DNA from: DATKMG01 sp035541995
Lineage (GTDB): Bacteria > Acidobacteriota > Terriglobia > Versatilivoradales > Versatilivoraceae
Direction of reading: 5' to 3'
DNA: 25,758 nt
NCBI GenBank assembly: GCA_035541995.1
Contig: DATKMG010000482.1
Span: 1-25,758, forward strand
Shown here piece after piece: positions 1-8,331 of this stretch (the stretch's first letter is position 1; each line of letters starts with the position of its first letter). The notes below the pieces were generated by a model. The model did no database searches, was not told where the DNA came from, and saw only the letters and a program-made list of their open reading frames with translations. The position numbers were made by a program, and so were the translations under genes.

Positions 1-110
1 AGAGCTTTCATGAAAATGCGGTTTTGGTGGAGGGTCGCACTCCGTCGCGACCTCGGCCCCGACAGAGCGGGGCCCTCCAGCATTTTCATCCGCGGTGGTG
101 AGCTTGAAAA
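1..110. repeat. Dispersed hairpin repeat, copy 1, with nested hairpin
   Basis: The outer arms ATGAAAATGC (10-19) and GCATTTTCAT (80-89) are exact reverse complements. A nested GC-rich hairpin (GGAGGG near 29-34, CCCTCC near 73-78) sits between them. Both ends recur at 13687-13755: the right end, about 79-103, matches 13729-13753 in 23 of 25 bases, while the interior differs. The element is non-coding and looks like a MITE/REP-type intergenic repeat. A further TTTCATGAAAATG lies at 126-138. Confidence 0.7.
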
Positions 111-162
111 AGGTCATGGGGCACTTTCATGAAAATGGGGATTTGAATGTGGGAGCCGCCCT

Positions 163-179
163 TTGGCATTCGTATTGCC
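163..179 (+). promoter_or_regulatory. Predicted sigma-54 (RpoN) -24/-12 promoter
   Basis: TTGGCATTCGTATTGCC matches the RpoN consensus TTGGCACG-N4-TTGCW. GG is at 165-166 and GC at 177-178, exactly ten bases apart. The expected start is near 189, about 44 nt before the microprotein ATG at 233 and 250 nt before the receptor ATG at 442. It is one of six such sites in the window, which raises confidence. Confidence 0.75.
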
Positions 180-232
180 TTTGTCTGATGGTGAGAAGGC
201 AAAGTGGAAAAATCGAAGAGGGGGGAATCACC

Positions 233-415
233 ATGATTGCCACGAGGAATATGAATAAGGTTTCCGCTCAAATGCCCGTCGCCAGCTACTTCAGCCTGAC
301 AGTTTATGTCCTGTGCAGGATGGAAAACTACGCGCTAATTCGCTTTCAGGGACAGGAGTTCGTTGTGGAGACTCAAGACCTGGCTTTCGAACTTGGGTGT
401 GCACGGGCGGCTTAA
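233..415 (+). CDS. 60-aa conserved microprotein (same family as 14474-14635)
   Basis: This is a small ORF of unknown function, starting at an ATG behind a purine-rich Shine-Dalgarno stretch (GAGGGGGGA) and directly downstream of the sigma-54-type promoter. It is supported by clear similarity to the 53-aa product at 14474-14635. Both share V-x-V-L-C-x-MEN, then LIRF, then EF-(I/V)-V-(D/E)-T-x-DL, and both end in RAA at the stop codon. The alignment is collinear over about 37 C-terminal residues, while the N-termini differ. There is no signal peptide or membrane segment, and the one conserved Cys lies just before MEN. It ends 26 nt before the receptor start, so the two genes are probably cotranscribed. 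An alternative in-frame start at 95 adds 46 residues, but it lies upstream of the promoter and is not favoured. Confidence 0.7.
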   Translation: MIATRNMNKVSAQMPVASYFSLTVYVLCRMENYALIRFQGQEFVVETQDLAFELGCARAA

Positions 416-441
416 GAGTATGTGGATGGAGGAGAACGGTC

Positions 442-2970
442 ATGAACGCAAGAACCAAATCAATGATGGCCCGCTATTTAGCCTTGAACGCAACGCTATG
501 CTCTTTGCTGCTCTGGCTAAGTAGTGGCGTTGTCGCGGCGCAGGATGCAACAGGCCAACTGCAGGTGGAGGTCTTTGGTGTGGATTCAACTGGTGAGCGC
601 TATTACGTTCCCGGAGCCAAGGTCGTAGTGACACCTGAGCTGGGATCTCCTGATACAAAGAAAACGCCATCGGCTTCAAGCGAGTCTTTGGCTGATGCCA
701 ACGGGAAAGCGGTGTTGTCACTTCCTTGTGGTTGTTATCAGGTGGCGGCCACGGCGGAAGGGTTGAAAGGTCAGGGCGACAGGATTTGCCTGACAACTTC
801 CAGCACGGCTGTCAATCTCGCGGTTGAAATGAAACTGGATGTCGTTGTGAAGGAAACCCTGGAAGTCTCGGCCACACAGGAAGGGCTCGAAACCACGGAA
901 AGTTCGGCCTCAGGTACGGTTGAGTCATCCACCCTTGAGCATGCACCCAACGCCAACGAACGCTTCGAGGGCCTTTTGCCCTTGCTGCCTGGAGTGGTTC
1001 GCGGTCCTGACGGGCTCATCAATATGAAAGGCGCACGGGCCACCCAAAACGGTGCCTTAGTCAATAGCGCCAATGTTACCGATCCGGCTATGGGCACGTC
1101 TGCAATCAATCTGCCCATTGACGTGGTTTCCAGTGTGCAGGTCCTCTCTAACCCTTATGACTCCGAGTACGGAAAATTCGCCGGGGCAATCTCGACGGTA
1201 ACAACGAAAGGTTCAGATCTGGAGAAATTTCACGGCAGTTTTCAGAATTTTACGCCTCGGCCGAAAGAGAGGGACGGAAATATAATGGGCATTGGCGCAT
1301 TTACGCCGCGTGTCACCCTCTCCACTCCTTTGATAAACGGCCGAGTCGGTGTCATGCAGTCTTTGGAGTATCGGTACGTTCGCACCGAACTCACCGGGAC
1401 GGGGCTTCCCCCTCTTCATAGAGACACAGGTCTCGAGAGCTTTGACTCTTTCACCCGCCTCGATTTCAAAATCAACGATCGCCACACCGCTGCATTCAAC
1501 CTTTCGTTTTATCCCCAGAAGTTGGAGTACGTGGGACTCAACACGTTCACACCTCAGCCCTCCACGCCCGACCTCCACCAGCGCGGTTACATGCTGTCAT
1601 CGGAAGACATGTACGCCTTTAACTCAGGTGCCTTGCTGGAATCGCGACTGAGCATCAAGACTTTCGATTCGGACGTCAAGGCCAATAGCGTTGGTCTGTA
1701 CCAAAAGGGGATCGAGACCACAGAAGGGGGGTTTTTCAACCGCCAGAACCGCGACACTTCCCGGTTCGAGGAGTCGGAGAATTACCATTTTGCTCCGAAA
1801 CAAGCCCTCGGTCAGCACCAGCTCAAAGTAGGTTTCAACGTTGGGCGAAGCTCTTATGATGGGAACCAGATTTTCGATCCGGTCGAGATCCTCGGAGTGT
1901 CAAACAGGCTGGTCGAACGGATTGATTTTTCTGCTCCAGCGCGGGTTAATGTCGATCAGAACGAAATCTCTTTCTTCGTCCAGGACAAGTGGACCGTTTG
2001 GCCACGTCTGACCGTGGACCTGGGCCTTCGCTTCGACCGGGATTCGATCGCCGAAGAGAATAACCCCGCTCCGCGGCTGGGATTTGCCTACTTGCTGACC
2101 AAGGACAACAGGACTGTGCTGCGGGGGGGAATTGGACTGTTCTACGATCGGGTTAACCTGAATATCCCCACTTTCCTCGATCTTCCGACACGGACCGAAG
2201 TTCGCTTTGATCCCAGCGGCGCGGTCACCGACACCTGGGCCTATCAGCATCGCCTGCTGGGAGGGATTCAAAATCCTCGCAGCCTGGGTTGGAATTTCCA
2301 GTTGGACCGGGAACTCGTTCCAAACTTCTTTCTGCGGGTCGGATATCAGCAACGCAGCACGACGCGAAATTTCTTACTCAATCCGGACAGGATTACAGAA
2401 GGGGACTTTCTGACACTGAGCAACAATGGGCGGGATCGTTATCGGGAGTTTGAAGCCACTGGCCGGTACCGATTGGGAGAGAAGACCCATTTAACTGCTT
2501 CTTACGTCCGCTCCTCAGCCGTCGGCGACCTCAATGATTTCAACTCTTTCTTCGGAAATATCGCGCAGGCAGTGATTCGGCCCAATGAGCGGTCACTGCT
2601 TCCCTTCAATGCTCCTAATCGGTTTCTGTTTTGGGCGGAGGTTCAAACTCGCTTCAAGCTTACGGTTTCGCCGGTGCTCGACGTCCACAGCGGCTTTCCT
2701 TACTCCATCGTCAACGAGCAACTGGACTTTGTCGGCGCCCGCAACCAGGCTGGGAGATTCCCGAGATTTGCCACATTCGATTTGGAGGTGAGTAGACAAA
2801 TTGGCCTGCCCTTTCTTGGGCATAAAGGCAGAATCGGCGTCAGGGTGTTTAACGTCTTCAACAGCTTCAACCCTGTCGACCTCCAGAACAACCTAGCTAG
2901 TTCGCGTTTCGGCACGTTCTCCAACAACCGGGGCACTCTGCTACGCGGTAAATTTGTCATCGATTTTTAG
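442..2970 (+). CDS. TonB-dependent receptor with N-terminal carboxypeptidase-regulatory-like domain
   Basis: The product is an outer-membrane beta-barrel transporter of 842 aa. The start at 442 was chosen over an upstream in-frame ATG at 313 because GGAGGAG lies 7 nt before it and a signal peptide follows immediately (hydrophobic LCSLLLWLSSGVV, likely cleaved after VAA near residue 33). Residues of about 38-140 form a carboxypeptidase-regulatory/Ig-like fold with GCYQVAATAEGL. A plug domain follows (about 160-262, with LLPGVV, NPYDSEYGKFAG and TVTTKG), and then the barrel, which ends in an aromatic residue (VIDF) as expected for BAM substrates. No convincing TonB box is visible; VVVKETLEVSA is the best candidate. 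The substrate is unknown. It is paralogous to the receptor at 15377 and, like it, followed by a LolA-like gene. Confidence 0.9.
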   Translation: MNARTKSMMARYLALNATLCSLLLWLSSGVVAAQDATGQLQVEVFGVDSTGERYYVPGAKVVVTPELGSPDTKKTPSASSESLADANGKAVLSLPCGCYQVAATAEGLKGQGDRICLTTSSTAVNLAVEMKLDVVVKETLEVSATQEGLETTESSASGTVESSTLEHAPNANERFEGLLPLLPGVVRGPDGLINMKGARATQNGALVNSANVTDPAMGTSAINLPIDVVSSVQVLSNPYDSEYGKFAGAISTVTTKGSDLEKFHGSFQNFTPRPKERDGNIMGIGAFTPRVTLSTPLINGRVGVMQSLEYRYVRTELTGTGLPPLHRDTGLESFDSFTRLDFKINDRHTAAFNLSFYPQKLEYVGLNTFTPQPSTPDLHQRGYMLSSEDMYAFNSGALLESRLSIKTFDSDVKANSVGLYQKGIETTEGGFFNRQNRDTSRFEESENYHFAPKQALGQHQLKVGFNVGRSSYDGNQIFDPVEILGVSNRLVERIDFSAPARVNVDQNEISFFVQDKWTVWPRLTVDLGLRFDRDSIAEENNPAPRLGFAYLLTKDNRTVLRGGIGLFYDRVNLNIPTFLDLPTRTEVRFDPSGAVTDTWAYQHRLLGGIQNPRSLGWNFQLDRELVPNFFLRVGYQQRSTTRNFLLNPDRITEGDFLTLSNNGRDRYREFEATGRYRLGEKTHLTASYVRSSAVGDLNDFNSFFGNIAQAVIRPNERSLLPFNAPNRFLFWAEVQTRFKLTVSPVLDVHSGFPYSIVNEQLDFVGARNQAGRFPRFATFDLEVSRQIGLPFLGHKGRIGVRVFNVFNSFNPVDLQNNLASSRFGTFSNNRGTLLRGKFVIDF

Positions 2971-2985
2971 TCAGAGGAGAAGAAG

Positions 2986-3750
2986 ATGATTACGGTCAGA
3001 AAAGCTAACTTCCTTGTGCGGTGTGGGGTAGGGATCCTGCTGTTTCCGCTGTCCGGCGTCGCAGCCGAAGGGATCGTCCAGACCCCATCGCTTACAGCCA
3101 ACCAGGTGATCGAGCGGATGATCGAACGGGACCAATGGAGGAGATCCGCCTTACAGCAATACATCTCAAACCGAAGGTACGTCGCTGACAACGAAAAGTT
3201 CAGAAAACACGCCGAGGTGGTGGTCCGGGAGACATATGTATATCCGGGTAAGAAGGAATTCGAAACGCTTTCCGAGAGTGGGTCCGATTACATTCGCCAT
3301 AAGGTCATCAGTAAGTTGATCGAGGCGGAGTTGGATGCCGCGCAAAACGAGAATCGCGACCAGACCAAAATCACTCCGGAAAACTACAAATTCGAGTTGC
3401 TGGGCACCGAAGAGCAAGAGGGCTACCCCTGTTTCCTCATCGCGGTTGTTCCCAAGCAGTCCAAAAAATACCTCATGAAGGGGCGGATTTGGGTGGACCG
3501 AGAGGATTTTGCCATTGTGCGAATGGAAGGGAGCCCGGCCAAAAACCCCTCTTTCTGGACCCGGAAGGTACACTTCATTCGGCGTTATCAGAAGCATGGA
3601 CCCTTCTGGCTGGCAGTATCCATTGAATCAGAGTCAGAGCTACTCATCGCAGGGAAAAGCTCTCTCAAGATCGAATATTCGGACTATGTCATCACCGAGG
3701 CAGAAGGCGATCAGAAGATCGCTATGTTGCGGAAGGGATCTCCCCAATGA
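2986..3750 (+). CDS. Exported LolA-like / outer-membrane lipoprotein-sorting-type protein
   Basis: The 254-aa protein has an N-terminal signal sequence (GVGILLFPLSGVAAEG). The C-terminal half resembles the LolA/LolB-like 'outer membrane lipoprotein-sorting' family (COG2834), with the typical strand GRIWVDREDFAIVRMEG followed by RRYQKHGPFWLAVSIESES. Such proteins are hydrophobic-groove carriers that shuttle lipid or lipoprotein across the periplasm; the ligand here is unknown. A GAGGAG ribosome site precedes the ATG, and only 15 nt separate it from the receptor gene, so the two form one operon. It is paralogous to the protein at 18059, which sits in the same position after the second receptor. 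This conserved pairing suggests the carrier and receptor act on the same cargo, which is an inference. Confidence 0.75.
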   Translation: MITVRKANFLVRCGVGILLFPLSGVAAEGIVQTPSLTANQVIERMIERDQWRRSALQQYISNRRYVADNEKFRKHAEVVVRETYVYPGKKEFETLSESGSDYIRHKVISKLIEAELDAAQNENRDQTKITPENYKFELLGTEEQEGYPCFLIAVVPKQSKKYLMKGRIWVDREDFAIVRMEGSPAKNPSFWTRKVHFIRRYQKHGPFWLAVSIESESELLIAGKSSLKIEYSDYVITEAEGDQKIAMLRKGSPQ

Positions 3751-3863
3751 AGGTCGCCAAGATCCTTGGGTCGGGAATCGGAACTTATCGGCTGGTTTTG
3801 GGGTTACGAGTGGGTTCCACGATTGGGATATCTCAGAATGTTTCTTAGTTAAGGGGGTCGTAC

Positions 3864-4640
3864 ATGAAAAAGGTAAATCAATGTCTCATCCTCGCTGCCG
3901 GTAACGGGACCCGCCTGAGGCCAGTATCTGCCGGGCTTCCCAAGCCCCTGGTGCAGTTTCGCGGTAAGCCCATCCTCGAGCACATCATTCTCAGGGCGCA
4001 CGAGGCCGGTATCGACAAGTTCGTAATTGTCGTCGGGTATCGCTCCGACTTGATTCGTCGCTGGTTTGACGTCCGATGGCTGGGTAACATTTCAATAACC
4101 TTGGTCGAAAATCCGGATTATCACAAAGCCAATGGCATTTCTGTCTTGAAGGCTCAAGGTGAAATCCACGAGAAATTCCTGTTACTGATGGCGGACCACA
4201 TCTTTGAGCCAGAGACGGCGAAGCTGCTCATGGAACAGCCGCTCGCGCAAGATGAGGTCATTCTCGCAGTGGATCCCAAGATTGACAGTGTTTTTGACCT
4301 GGACGATGCCACCAAGGTCCGGCGCGAAGGTGATCGTATCGTGGATATCGGCAAGGAGATCGCGAACTACGATGCACTAGATACCGGAATGTTCCTGTGC
4401 AACCCGGTGCTGTTTGACAGACTCAAATCGGCAACCAGAGATGGCAACTGCTCGCTTTCCGAAGGCATGCGCGAGCTGGCCCGAGAGCGAAAACTGCGTG
4501 CCTTGGAGATCGGCGAGGCTTCCTGGCAGGACGTCGATACGCCCGAGGCGCTAGCTTACGCTGAAAGCATTTTCGAAGGACAATTCTGTCACGAGCCGAT
4601 TGGCAGCAGGTTGGTCGGCGAGGAGTTGGTCAATGTCTAG
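3864..4640 (+). CDS. Sugar/inositol-phosphate nucleotidyltransferase (IPCT-like)
   Basis: The 258-aa cytoplasmic protein has a complete NTP-transferase signature near its N-terminus (LAAGNGTRLRP ... PKPLV). Several motifs resemble L-myo-inositol-1-phosphate cytidylyltransferase of the archaeal/Thermotoga IPCT-DIPPS pathway: ENPDYHKANGISVLKA, then MADHIFEP, then DTGMFLCNP. The predicted reaction is NTP plus a polyol or sugar phosphate giving an NDP-activated head group, plausibly CDP-inositol. The start has AGGGGG a few bases upstream. Its 3' end overlaps the next gene by 8 nt (ATGTCTAG), indicating translational coupling with the CDP-alcohol phosphotransferase fusion that would use the product. 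A glucose-1-phosphate-type specificity cannot be excluded from sequence alone. Confidence 0.8.
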   Translation: MKKVNQCLILAAGNGTRLRPVSAGLPKPLVQFRGKPILEHIILRAHEAGIDKFVIVVGYRSDLIRRWFDVRWLGNISITLVENPDYHKANGISVLKAQGEIHEKFLLLMADHIFEPETAKLLMEQPLAQDEVILAVDPKIDSVFDLDDATKVRREGDRIVDIGKEIANYDALDTGMFLCNPVLFDRLKSATRDGNCSLSEGMRELARERKLRALEIGEASWQDVDTPEALAYAESIFEGQFCHEPIGSRLVGEELVNV

Positions 4641-7083
4641 AATCGCCACGAGAACTCGGCTGCCTCTCCGGCTGCTGACAGGAACGTTTGGCATGTTGCT
4701 TCTGACCTATCTGGTGCGGCGAGTCGGTCCTGCCGAGCTTCTCAAAAGCATGGCCACGCTGGGATGGGGACTCGCTTTGGTTATTGCCTGGGGAGGAGTC
4801 TCGCACCTGGTGAAGACCTGGGCGTGGCGGCTCACGCTACTCGATGAGAAGCATCATGCTTCATTTCCCCGCATGCTCGGACTGCGGCTGGCCTCGGAAG
4901 CGGTTGGACAACTTGGCGCCCTCGGACAGCTATTCGGCGATACCTTGCGAGTCTCACTTCTGGGTCCGACGATGCCGCTCGCCAGTGGGATCACATCCGT
5001 AACGCTTGATCGCGCCTTGTTCATCATTAGCGCCGCAGTGGTAAGCCTCGTTGGCCTGGTAGCTGTGCTGGTCGTGTTGCCGCTGCCCCACACGCTCTCG
5101 CTTTACGCGGGTGTGTTTGTCTTCATACTTGCGGCAGCACTCCTTGTGGCCGCACTCGCGGTGAGAAAGCGCTGGCCAGTGTTTTCAGGGCCGGCTCGGA
5201 TCCTAGCCCGTATCCGGTATCTCAGCGCCCGGATAGAGCGCAAGCTTTCCCTGATCCATTCGGTTGAAGACAAGCTGCTTGATTTTTATCACCATACGCC
5301 TGGAGCCTTTTGGGGCAGTTTTGCTCTGAATATGGCATGCCATGTTGCCGCAGTGTTGGAGGTATACCTGATCCTGTGGCTCATGGGCGCCAAGATCAGC
5401 CTCTTCGCCGCACTCGCAATCGAAGCTTTAACCAAGCTGGTCAGTATAGTGGGCACATTCAATCCGGGAAACGTCGGAACCTATGAAGGGGGAACTATGC
5501 TTATCGTCAAGATGTTGGGTCTGAGCGCCGCCGCCGGGTTGACGCTGGCATTCACTCGACGAGTACGCGCTATCTTCTGGGCAGCCGTTGGGGGCCTCTG
5601 CCTGGTCCTGTTGTCCAAGTCAAGAAAGCGCCGTAACTCCGATGAAAGAACTCGCGACCGCATTCCAGTTACGACAAATCTGACTTCGCCACGCGGCGCT
5701 TTCAACGAGAGTGAATTAGCGGGTCGCTCAACCGTCGCCGTTATTCTGGCAAACCACTTGGACGGCGATAGCAGTTTTTGGACACCGCTTCCCCGGGTCG
5801 GCGCTCTGCCCGTTTTGCTCCGAGCCATACTGGGAGCCCAAAAGGCAGGTGCTCGGCGAATTGTGGTTGTCGTCGACCGAGTAACAGGGCCCGGGGTGAA
5901 GCACGATTTGCTGAACACGGGGCGACTTCCCGGTTTCGTCGAGTGGGTTGAGCTCGGCGGCGAGGGGACGTCTCTCCCTTCGTTCCTAGAGCAGCTGGTT
6001 GACGAAGGGGAGGAACGTCTGGTGCTGATAGCCGGGGACAGGACCTATCATCCTTCGTTGCATCGGCGCGCGGACGAATGGGATGGGAGGGACGATGCTC
6101 TCGCGCTCACGACCGGCAGCCAGCTTGTCGGTATCTCTGTGCTCTCTCGAGAAGCGGTTATCGACCTTTCGAAGCGCTGCCTGTCAAACCTCGGCTCTCT
6201 CGAGGATCTGCATGCGAGGCTCGCCTCGACCCACTCAGTCCAATGCGACCCGGTGCCGGAAGACATGTGGCAGCGTGTCCTCACCCCACAGCAACGCCTC
6301 TTGGCCGAGCAGAAGTTAAACCACTGGCTCGTCAAACCCACAGACGGCATTTTCGCGAGAACGAATCGCAGAATATCCATACCCATCAGCCGCCAGATTA
6401 TTCGATTTCCGATCACGCCCAATATGGTCAGTCTATTTACTCTGGTGGTCAGCTTCGCAGGGGGCCTCTTCTTCTCGTTCGGTGGCTATCTGAACATGCT
6501 GACCGGTGCGTTTTTGGGGCTATTTGCAAGCATTCTCGACGGATGCGATGGTGAGGTCGCCCGTTTGAAACTTCAGCAGTCCGATTTCGGCTGTTGGCTG
6601 GAGACGATCTGCGACTATCTTTACTACTTGTTTACCTTCGTGGGTATGTCGATAGGCCTATTTAGGAATTCGGGCCAGCGATCTTATCTCGTATGGGGAG
6701 GGCTACTATTATTTGGTGCGGTGGCAGACATCCTCATTACTGGGCTCCAGCGGCACCAGCTAGCCAGCGGGCGTCCTGAACAGTACCTGGGAATTTGGCA
6801 GGCGCAGGCAGACAGTAGACGATCTAATCCTTTGTTATACATCGGCCGACATCTTGAGTTCATTGTCCGGCGCTGCTTTTTGCCCTATGGACTTTTGTTT
6901 TTCGCCCTTTTCAACATCACGAACCTAGTTTTCATACTCTCCGCGGTGGGCAGCAACGTCGTTTGGCCCATCGCCCTTTACTCTTACCTCACTTTTAATG
7001 CAGTCAAAGGGTCAACTGCAGCAAGCCCTGCTGCTTCTGCTTGGGAGAGAGTGGATTTAATTCGCCAGAGCAATTTGGGATAG
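4633..7083 (+). CDS. Tripartite fusion: flippase-like membrane domain, NTase-like domain, CDP-alcohol phosphotransferase
   Basis: The 816-aa integral membrane protein starts at the ATG inside the overlap with the preceding gene, behind GAGGAG. Residues of about 1-330 form a multi-spanning LPG_synthase_TM/UPF0104 domain (paralogous to the protein at 20779), with FGDTLRVSLLG and GNVGTYEGG. Residues of about 366-590 resemble a nucleotidyltransferase fold (GALPVLLRAILGAQKAG; LVLIAGDRTYHP) but lack the glycine-rich GxGTRLRP signature, so this part is probably inactive. Residues of about 605-800 are a CDP-alcohol phosphotransferase with D636-x2-D639-G640-x2-A643-R644-x8-G653-x3-E657-x3-D661. The third canonical Asp is Glu. 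The NTase-like plus CDP-AP order mirrors bifunctional IPCT-DIPPS enzymes. The protein may couple polar head-group or osmolyte synthesis to lipid translocation, which is an inference. Confidence 0.8.
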   Translation: MSRIATRTRLPLRLLTGTFGMLLLTYLVRRVGPAELLKSMATLGWGLALVIAWGGVSHLVKTWAWRLTLLDEKHHASFPRMLGLRLASEAVGQLGALGQLFGDTLRVSLLGPTMPLASGITSVTLDRALFIISAAVVSLVGLVAVLVVLPLPHTLSLYAGVFVFILAAALLVAALAVRKRWPVFSGPARILARIRYLSARIERKLSLIHSVEDKLLDFYHHTPGAFWGSFALNMACHVAAVLEVYLILWLMGAKISLFAALAIEALTKLVSIVGTFNPGNVGTYEGGTMLIVKMLGLSAAAGLTLAFTRRVRAIFWAAVGGLCLVLLSKSRKRRNSDERTRDRIPVTTNLTSPRGAFNESELAGRSTVAVILANHLDGDSSFWTPLPRVGALPVLLRAILGAQKAGARRIVVVVDRVTGPGVKHDLLNTGRLPGFVEWVELGGEGTSLPSFLEQLVDEGEERLVLIAGDRTYHPSLHRRADEWDGRDDALALTTGSQLVGISVLSREAVIDLSKRCLSNLGSLEDLHARLASTHSVQCDPVPEDMWQRVLTPQQRLLAEQKLNHWLVKPTDGIFARTNRRISIPISRQIIRFPITPNMVSLFTLVVSFAGGLFFSFGGYLNMLTGAFLGLFASILDGCDGEVARLKLQQSDFGCWLETICDYLYYLFTFVGMSIGLFRNSGQRSYLVWGGLLLFGAVADILITGLQRHQLASGRPEQYLGIWQAQADSRRSNPLLYIGRHLEFIVRRCFLPYGLLFFALFNITNLVFILSAVGSNVVWPIALYSYLTFNAVKGSTAASPAASAWERVDLIRQSNLG

Positions 7084-7098
7084 TGTGGACTTTAGCCA

Positions 7099-7290
7099 TG
7101 GAGTTCATAAAAGTGACCCATGGCCTATTCAAGTTCACCACGGGCGATGAAAAATTGGAGGGCCGAGTTCCACGAGGCCAATTGCAGGCCTGTTGCTTCT
7201 CAATCTCGGAACGAATCGCCGCGGCGGAGCGCGCCGACCACCCTTCGGAACCGCATTTTCATAAAAGTTGTTTGAGTGTTTGGATATCTG
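7099..7290. repeat. Intergenic region with degenerate copies of the hairpin repeats
   Basis: The gap between the fusion gene and the EEP gene holds GCATTTTCAT (7253-7262), identical to the right arm of the repeat at 80-89. It also holds a block at about 7160-7178 (GGCCGAGTTCCACGAGGCC) matching, in 16 of 19 bases, the reverse complement of the hairpin at 10650-10668, and a GCGGCGGAGCGCG block like that near 11690. No promoter of the -24/-12 type was seen here. Confidence 0.5.
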
Positions 7291-7320
7291 GGGCGATAAT
7301 CACCGAGAGAGGGAGGTCTG

Positions 7321-8223
7321 GTGTCGATAAGAAACGCGTGGGTCTTGATCTTGCCCGGTTTATCGATGATAGGAGCGCTCGCGATGAGCGGAACTTCGTC
7401 GCGCCATAGCCTGGACAATACCTACCAAGGGACGTTTTCGAATTGTCCAGAAGCGGGCCAGAACCTCAAGCTGCTGAATTGGAACATAGAGCGTGGCCTT
7501 CAGTTCTCAGGAATCGTCAGAGCGATTGAAGGCGAAAGACCAGACATCTGCATCCTCCAGGAAGTGGACCTCAACGCGCGGCGGACTGGACATCGAAATG
7601 TCGCCGAAGAGTTGGCACGGACGTTCGAGCTCAATTACGTCTTCGGAGTGGAGTTCAAAGAACTTGGCCAGGGATCGGAGAGTGCCCCGGCCTATCACGG
7701 ACAGGCAGTGCTCTCCGCCTTGCCGATCCGTTCCCACTATATTTTGCGCTTCATTAATCAGTCGGATTATTGGCAGCCTCGCTGGTATTTGCCCAACTGG
7801 CGGACCCTCCAGCGCCGATTAGGCGGGCGCATGGCTCTGGTGGTGGAAATCGAGGTGGGAGGAGCATCTCTCGTTGTTTACGACATCCACCTGGAAAGCC
7901 GGGAGCACGAAAGCTTGCGGCTCCTGCAACTGGAAGAGGTCCTGGCAGACGCCAATCGCTATTGGCCTGGAATCCCTTTGATCTTAGCAGGCGACTTGAA
8001 TACTAAGTCCCATGCTTCGCCCTTGATTAAGCGCTTAGACGAGGCCGGATTTCGCAACGCCTTGGGAAAAGAAACAGCGGTCACTAATCCTAAAGGCGAT
8101 TCGCTCGATTGGATTTTTGTTCGCGGCCCCCTCCGCTTTGAGAACGGGAAAGTACACCATGAGATTGTCGCATCAGATCACTACCCAATTTCCGTATCCA
8201 TCCACTCCTTATCGGGCTCTTAA
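7321..8223 (+). CDS. Exported endonuclease/exonuclease/phosphatase (EEP) family hydrolase
   Basis: The 300-aa protein starts at GTG behind GGGAGG. A hydrophobic N-terminus (WVLILPGLSMIGALAM) suggests a signal peptide or anchor. The EEP (DNase I / sphingomyelinase-like) fold is marked in order by LNWNIERG (about residue 45), QEVD (metal-binding Glu), HLES, GDLNT (catalytic Asp/Asn pair), LDWIFVRG and the C-terminal SDHYPI His. All hallmark residues are present, so an active Mg-dependent phosphodiesterase or phosphatase is likely. Its position after phosphopolar-lipid-type genes makes a lipid or inositol-phosphate substrate attractive, but a nuclease is equally allowed by sequence. It has its own leader region of about 237 nt and ends at a convergent terminator. 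Confidence 0.85.
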   Translation: MSIRNAWVLILPGLSMIGALAMSGTSSRHSLDNTYQGTFSNCPEAGQNLKLLNWNIERGLQFSGIVRAIEGERPDICILQEVDLNARRTGHRNVAEELARTFELNYVFGVEFKELGQGSESAPAYHGQAVLSALPIRSHYILRFINQSDYWQPRWYLPNWRTLQRRLGGRMALVVEIEVGGASLVVYDIHLESREHESLRLLQLEEVLADANRYWPGIPLILAGDLNTKSHASPLIKRLDEAGFRNALGKETAVTNPKGDSLDWIFVRGPLRFENGKVHHEIVASDHYPISVSIHSLSGS

Positions 8224-8228
8224 CACCA

Positions 8229-8250
8229 CCCCAAGCCTCTTGGGGTTTGT
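8229..8250 (+). terminator. Hairpin terminator between convergent genes
   Basis: CCCCAAG (8229-8235) and CTTGGGG (8239-8245) form a perfect 7-bp stem with a 3-nt loop, followed by TTTGT. It starts 6 nt after the EEP stop codon. The minus strand lacks a T tract on the other side, so it mainly serves the plus-strand gene. Confidence 0.7.
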
Positions 8251-8331
8251 CAACTGATCTTGGGCGTTAACTCTTGGGGCTTACTCAACTTGATGGCCAA
8301 CCTCCAACTCGCTGGACTGACCTCAGCTAGT

